From Datura wrightii (taxonomy: Eukaryota > Streptophyta > Magnoliopsida > Solanales > Solanaceae): a DNA stretch of 64,000 nucleotides. Both the position numbers and the translations under genes were made by a program. The stretch is taken from contig JASDFA010000003.1 of the NCBI GenBank assembly GCA_035772735.1, positions 129,411,001-129,475,000 of the forward strand, read 5' to 3'. This document shows positions 60,138 to 64,000 of the stretch, one piece after another (within the stretch, counting starts at the first letter, position 1; each line of letters starts with the position of its first letter). Below the pieces are notes generated by a model. It was not told the origin of the DNA. It made no database searches and saw nothing but the letters and a program-made list of their open reading frames with translations.

Positions 60138-61741
60138 TGTCGTGATTTTACGGAACTTTCGACACTTAAAAGCAAGAAATTATTCACATTCTAGGTATGT
60201 TTATATGGGTATAAGGTATTTTGTGCTTTATGTGTAGGAATACAGGTCTGGAAGTGATTTTTGTCGAATTAATGATAAAAACAACTGGAAGGTGACTGCC
60301 AGGCACTTAATGAGTCATTAGCAGGAGGCATGACCCGTCACTTGAAGAGTTAGCAAAAAGATGAAGTTTGGAAGATACAAGGCAGTGCACTTGAAGAGTT
60401 GGAGGAACGACTAGTTACACCTGGTAACGAGTCGTGAGGTCAACTGTTAGATTTTGAAGAGAAAAGTTCAATTGAGTGTCCAGTGGAGTTGACGACCGAC
60501 ATCACGAGTCGTCACCTGAAGGAACGACTCGTTGGCAAGCTACTGGAACCATCCGTGGAGTGCACTGGACTTTCTGAGGAAGTAGACCACGAGGGACCTA
60601 ACGACTCGTGCTAAGGCACGACGAGTCGTTAGGTGATCCATTGCCAAGCTTAGGTATGTTGCTGAGGATGACTGATTTAAGTAAGGAACGACTCGTCAGG
60701 AGGCCTAACGATCCATCACCTAGCCCGTTTCCACTGCCAACCTAGTTTCCTAATTTATTTAGGAAAAGGATTTCTTTGTATTATAAATACCCAGTTTTAG
60801 GTTTGATTTTTGAGGATGATTTTGAGGAGATTCTGAAATGATTTTTGGGAGGATTTTAGCCGAGTTTGAGAGAGAGTCTTGAAAAATATTGTGAGGATAT
60901 TCTTGAGAGAATTTTCATACAATTATTGTTCATTCAAGACACGAGAGCTACTTTGGAATTTTATTCACTCTACTTGGTTTTTATTCTACAATATTTTTTA
61001 AGTTGCAATTATGATTTCTTCTATATTTTGTGATTGCGATAACACAAACATGAGTAGCTAAACCCATAAACTAGGCTTGTGGGAACCAAGATAAATTAAC
61101 ACTCATAGGTAAAAATACCTAGTGATTCTTGAACAAGGTTTTATGCATGTATTGTTTTTCCCTTTGTTTTGATTGATTCTTGGCGATTGCAAACGTTAGG
61201 ACTTGCCTTATTCTTACTTATCATATCAACGGGGTAAAGAATGGGAAAAAGGGATTAACAACGAAGATTTGAGGATACCAACCCTCATCTAATATCTTGA
61301 ACATTTCCAAGGAATAGCTAATCCGATATTAAGTGTAATGGTCAACTAAAGAACACCCATATACAGACCAAGTTGCCTGGTGAAATTCATCTAGATATGG
61401 GACCAACCATTTAGGTGAACCTAACTTACCAATATTGCATGTTAAACACCGGAATAGATCACTAGTTTATAAGCCTTGTGGTTATGAAATCTTGGGGAAC
61501 ACAATCCTAGTCTAGTAGTAAATTGAATACAAACCAAAGTTGATACAAGCATTCATTAGTTTTAATTTTGTTTATTATTCTATATATTCCCCCTTTGGAA
61601 ATAAGTAAATCAATAGTAATAGTTATTCACATTAACCTAAGTTCTCACCATATTCCCTGTGGTATCAACCTCAACCTTTATTGTTCTATATTTGACAATC
61701 GACCGTTTATATCTCAATTGCGAGGTGTAATTTGGGCGACA
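60138..61741 (+). repeat. 5' LTR of element H
   Basis: TGTCG at the start and CGACA at the end form a perfect terminal inverted repeat. TATAAATA at 60782-60789. Six copies of ACGAGTCGT or ACGACTCGT lie between 60415 and 60700, just upstream of the TATA box. Confidence 0.82.
60597..60633 (+). promoter_or_regulatory. Perfect 13-bp inverted repeat in the H promoter region
   Basis: CCTAACGACTCGT (60597-60609) and ACGAGTCGTTAGG (60621-60633) with an 11-base loop that itself contains part of a second small stem (CGTGC / GCACG). About 150 bases upstream of the TATA box. Confidence 0.85.
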
Positions 61742-61749
61742 TCAAATTT

Positions 61750-61767
61750 TGGCGCCATTGTCGGGGA
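61750..61767 (+). promoter_or_regulatory. Primer binding site of element H (tRNA-Asp type)
   Basis: TGGCGCCATTGTCGGGGA, two differences from the exact site of element E, eight bases from the LTR. Confidence 0.82.
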
Positions 61768-61875
61768 ATACGACTAAGGCTTTTGTTAACTGTGTTAACT
61801 TTACTATTGGTTCTTATTTATTTGTTTTATTTCTCTTTTGTTGTTTTGGTTGCTTAACAGGTCTTAGGTTTGTGC

Positions 61876-62880
61876 ATGCCCGACACTAGAAGTCAAGGAC
61901 ATCCCTTGATACCAATTGATCACGAACTTGAGATAACGTTAAGAAAGCTAAGGAGAATGGCCAACATACATGAGCAAGAAACCGTGGACCAAGCCACAAC
62001 AAGGATGTTGGCCGAAGAGCAAGCTCGGGCTAAAGATCATGAGTTAGCCAGAGTTGTTGAAGAGCAGCATCTAGCTGCAGAAGATGAATGAGCTAGACTA
62101 CCCAGAGGTCCAGAGCAGCAGCAACACCAATATTCTTATGAGGAACATGATGCCGACATAGATGAAGCTGGTGCAGCTGGAGCGATAGTCCCTCCTCCTT
62201 TGCCTGCTGGGGAAAAGTTTGATATTACAAGTGTAATGATTCAACTGCTTAATATGAACGGAATATTTGCAGGTCATGCATCTGATGACGCCCACGCTCA
62301 CTTGACAAATTTTGTGGGTATATGCAAGGCATACAAGCAGCCAGGGGTCAGGCAGGATGCAATCAAATTGAGGTTATTTCCATTCTCTCTTGGGAGTGAG
62401 ACAACGATGTGGTTGCCTGAGTTGCCGAATGACTCTATCACTACGTGAGGAGAGCTCAAGAGAGCTTTTCTTGAAAGGTTCTTCCCACCATCCAAGGCAT
62501 TGCAACTAAAGGATGAAATATATAATTTCAAGAAGCTAAATTCTGAAGCACTCCATGAGACCTGGCTGCGGTTCAACAAAAAGCTCAAGAAGGTGCCAAA
62601 CCACAGGATTCCAAATGACACATTATTGGAGATCTTTTACCGGTCCCTAAATGCCAACACAAAGGCGGTTGCTGATACCGTCTCAAGAGGATCCTTTATG
62701 AGTCATACTTATGCAGAGGTTGCGGAGTTGCTGGACAAGATCACTAGAACCAACCGAGCTTGGCACACTAGAGAGTCGGAGGTTCCGTATGGTACGCAGA
62801 GTTGGGAGCACTACGATCCGAGGTGCGGGACTTGGCCGCACAACAGACAGCTGCGATACCTCCACTGGTACTTCCCGTGA
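61876..62880 (+). pseudogene. Gag remnant of element H
   Basis: A single frame from ATG 61876 with two TGA stops (62089 and 62446). It shows an N-terminal charged region (ELEITLRKLRRMANIHEQE), then the Athila-type core: FDITSVMIQLLNMNGIF, DAHAHLTNFVGICKAY, KLRLFPFSLGSETTMWLPEL, ELKRAFLERFFPPSKALQLK and AEVAELLDKITRTNRAWHT. After RESEVPYG (about 62790) the frame continues only as unrelated sequence, the site of a deletion that removed the rest of gag and pol. Neither stop involves a frameshift. Confidence 0.85.
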
Positions 62881-63218
62881 TTAATGATGAGTTTGAGGAG
62901 GAGCTACCATCGATTTTTGACTTTATCACAGAAGAGTCGGTGGCACATGCCAAGGGGAAGAGGCCTCGTGAGGAGGCAAGTGATGATGTTGATGCATCTC
63001 TGCTCCGTCAGCAAAAATGGAAGCGGAGTGAGATGGAGAGAGCATTGCACGAATAAAGAGAGGAGGCTCGACTGAGAGCCGAGACTGAGGCAGCAAGAGC
63101 TCGTAGTGAAGGAACGAGCTTAGTTGGATATGAGAATGCACCAGGTCAAGCCGGCAATATTGGAGTTGATGTTGGAGGTATATCTACACCCTCCACCGAC
63201 CAGGTAGCTGACACCTAG
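62802..63218 (+). pseudogene. C-terminal tail of a second ORF in element H
   Basis: Another frame, joined to gag by deletion. It reads GALRSEVRDLAAQQTAAIPP, an acidic stretch (NDEFEEELPSIFDFITEESV), KRPREEASDDVDASLLRQQK, a helical Glu/Arg stretch with one stop at 63054, and a final tag at 63216. Position (between gag and the inner purine tract) and acidic style resemble the end of the second ORF in element E. Homology is not proven. Confidence 0.45.
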
Positions 63219-64000
63219 GTCGCACAGGTATGTTTCCAATTCCCTTGGTTTTTCTCTTGTACATATATGTGTCGAGGACGACGCATGTTTTTTTGATGGG
63301 GGTGGGGAGGGATACCTGTGCATTCTATTTTGCTAAACATAGCCTGAGGGTTTTTCTTACTTGATATATTTTCCCTCGATTGTTCCATATCTACTAGAAC
63401 CGACATGTTTAGGATTTTATTTTGTGTTTTTGTTTTTTTTGTGTTAGTCGGAAGAAAGTTAGGAAAATTGAAAGTAGTCAAGAGCTAAAATTGTTTGATA
63501 TTTTGATTTTGATGATTTGATACCCCTCTTTAAATTTTTGTATCTGTATGTGAGAGTTGACAATTATGACCTTTGTGAATCTTTGCATGGCATTGAAATT
63601 GTGAATTTGTTTACAATTGTATGGCTGTACGTAAACTAGCGATTAGTAGAATTGATGATGTTGACCGGTGGTATATGTGAAGTGAGGTCTGATAGCTGAA
63701 TTCGGTTGTGTGTGTCAATCTAGATCTTGCCTGGTCAGTCGTACCGAGATAGAAGATAAGGAACTAGGAAAGGATCATAGGCCATTTTTGATTTATGAGT
63801 CCACTTTAGCCTAAAAGACCTACCAAAGTGAATAAAAATCCCTTGATCCAAATGTTTGAGCTTAAATTGACCTTTCTTTTCATTTACACAAATTTACTTG
63901 CCTGATTTTATTATGAATGAACCTATTTTGGCCCTGGTCCCTCCTTGGAGATTGTGAACTTCAACTCAGGCAAATCGCCTAAGTTGAAGGTGGCTAGGAT
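63219..64000 (+). other. Purine-tract-like site and non-coding 3' domain of element H
   Basis: GTGTCGAGGACGACGCATG is followed at 63294-63311 by GATGGGGGTGGGGAGGGA. This corresponds to the inner tract-like site of E (27341-27385), not to the LTR-adjacent one, since no LTR follows in the next 690 bases. The rest has no gene. Confidence 0.6.

Larger units (their letters stand above)
60138..64000 (+). mobile_element. Element H: plus-strand Athila-like element, partial
   Basis: LTR 60138-61741, primer site 61750-61767, gag from 61876, then an abrupt switch to an unrelated acidic coding tail, a purine-tract-like site and a non-coding 3' region running off the window. Its 3' LTR is not in view. 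It interrupts the gag of F internal 2. Confidence 0.82.

Overview
This window is plant nuclear DNA made almost entirely of LTR retrotransposons inserted into one another; I found no host protein gene, rRNA or tRNA gene. The LTR sizes (about 1.4-3.3 kb), the chromovirus (Tekay/Del-like) and Athila-like coding remnants, and the tRNA-iMet and tRNA-Asp primer sites fit gene-poor heterochromatin of a dicot. The protein style looks like Solanaceae (Capsicum or Solanum), which is an inference from memory, not a search result.

Region 1-46278 is one nest of Russian-doll insertions, nearly all on the minus strand, reconstructed from 5-bp target-site duplications and from coding sequence that resumes on the far side of each insertion. 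Element A (chromovirus with gag, protease, RT, RNase H and integrase remnants; 5' LTR 44044-46278, 3' LTR beyond the left edge) was hit inside gag by K (4609-43565, duplication ACTCA). K was hit by B (7648-39890, CTGAG/CTAAG). B was hit inside the protease region by C (11524-35793, CTGGC). The right LTR of C was hit twice, by D (18149-23573, GCAAG) and by E (24143-33597, CTCTC). A itself lies against an older, oppositely oriented LTR fragment L (46284-46755).

Region 46839-60137 is a second complex, F: LTR, internal, LTR, internal, in the layout expected of a tandem made by LTR-LTR recombination. A solo LTR, G (54272-55708, duplication TATTT), sits in its second LTR. H (60138 onward), the only plus-strand element with an assignable internal region, interrupts the second internal region and runs off the right edge.

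Two biological groups are visible. A, K, B and probably C are chromovirus-like; A, B and C show a tRNA-iMet primer site (K has lost its own), and their polyproteins are decayed or deleted. D, E, F, G and H are Athila-like; wherever an internal region is present the primer site is of the tRNA-Asp type. They carry little or no pol. E and both F copies end their reading frame just after the protease, then have a conserved GGGAGGCAACCC site and a long conserved non-coding 3' domain bounded by two purine-rich tracts. E also carries a second gene, a 'putative plant transposon protein'-type ORF, preceded by a possible 5'-UTR intron and by a copy of the hairpin module otherwise seen in its LTR promoter. 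D has a different, possibly undescribed ORF with a duplicated zinc-knuckle-like unit. All coding regions listed are broken by stops, frameshifts or deletions, so any mobility would depend on proteins made elsewhere.
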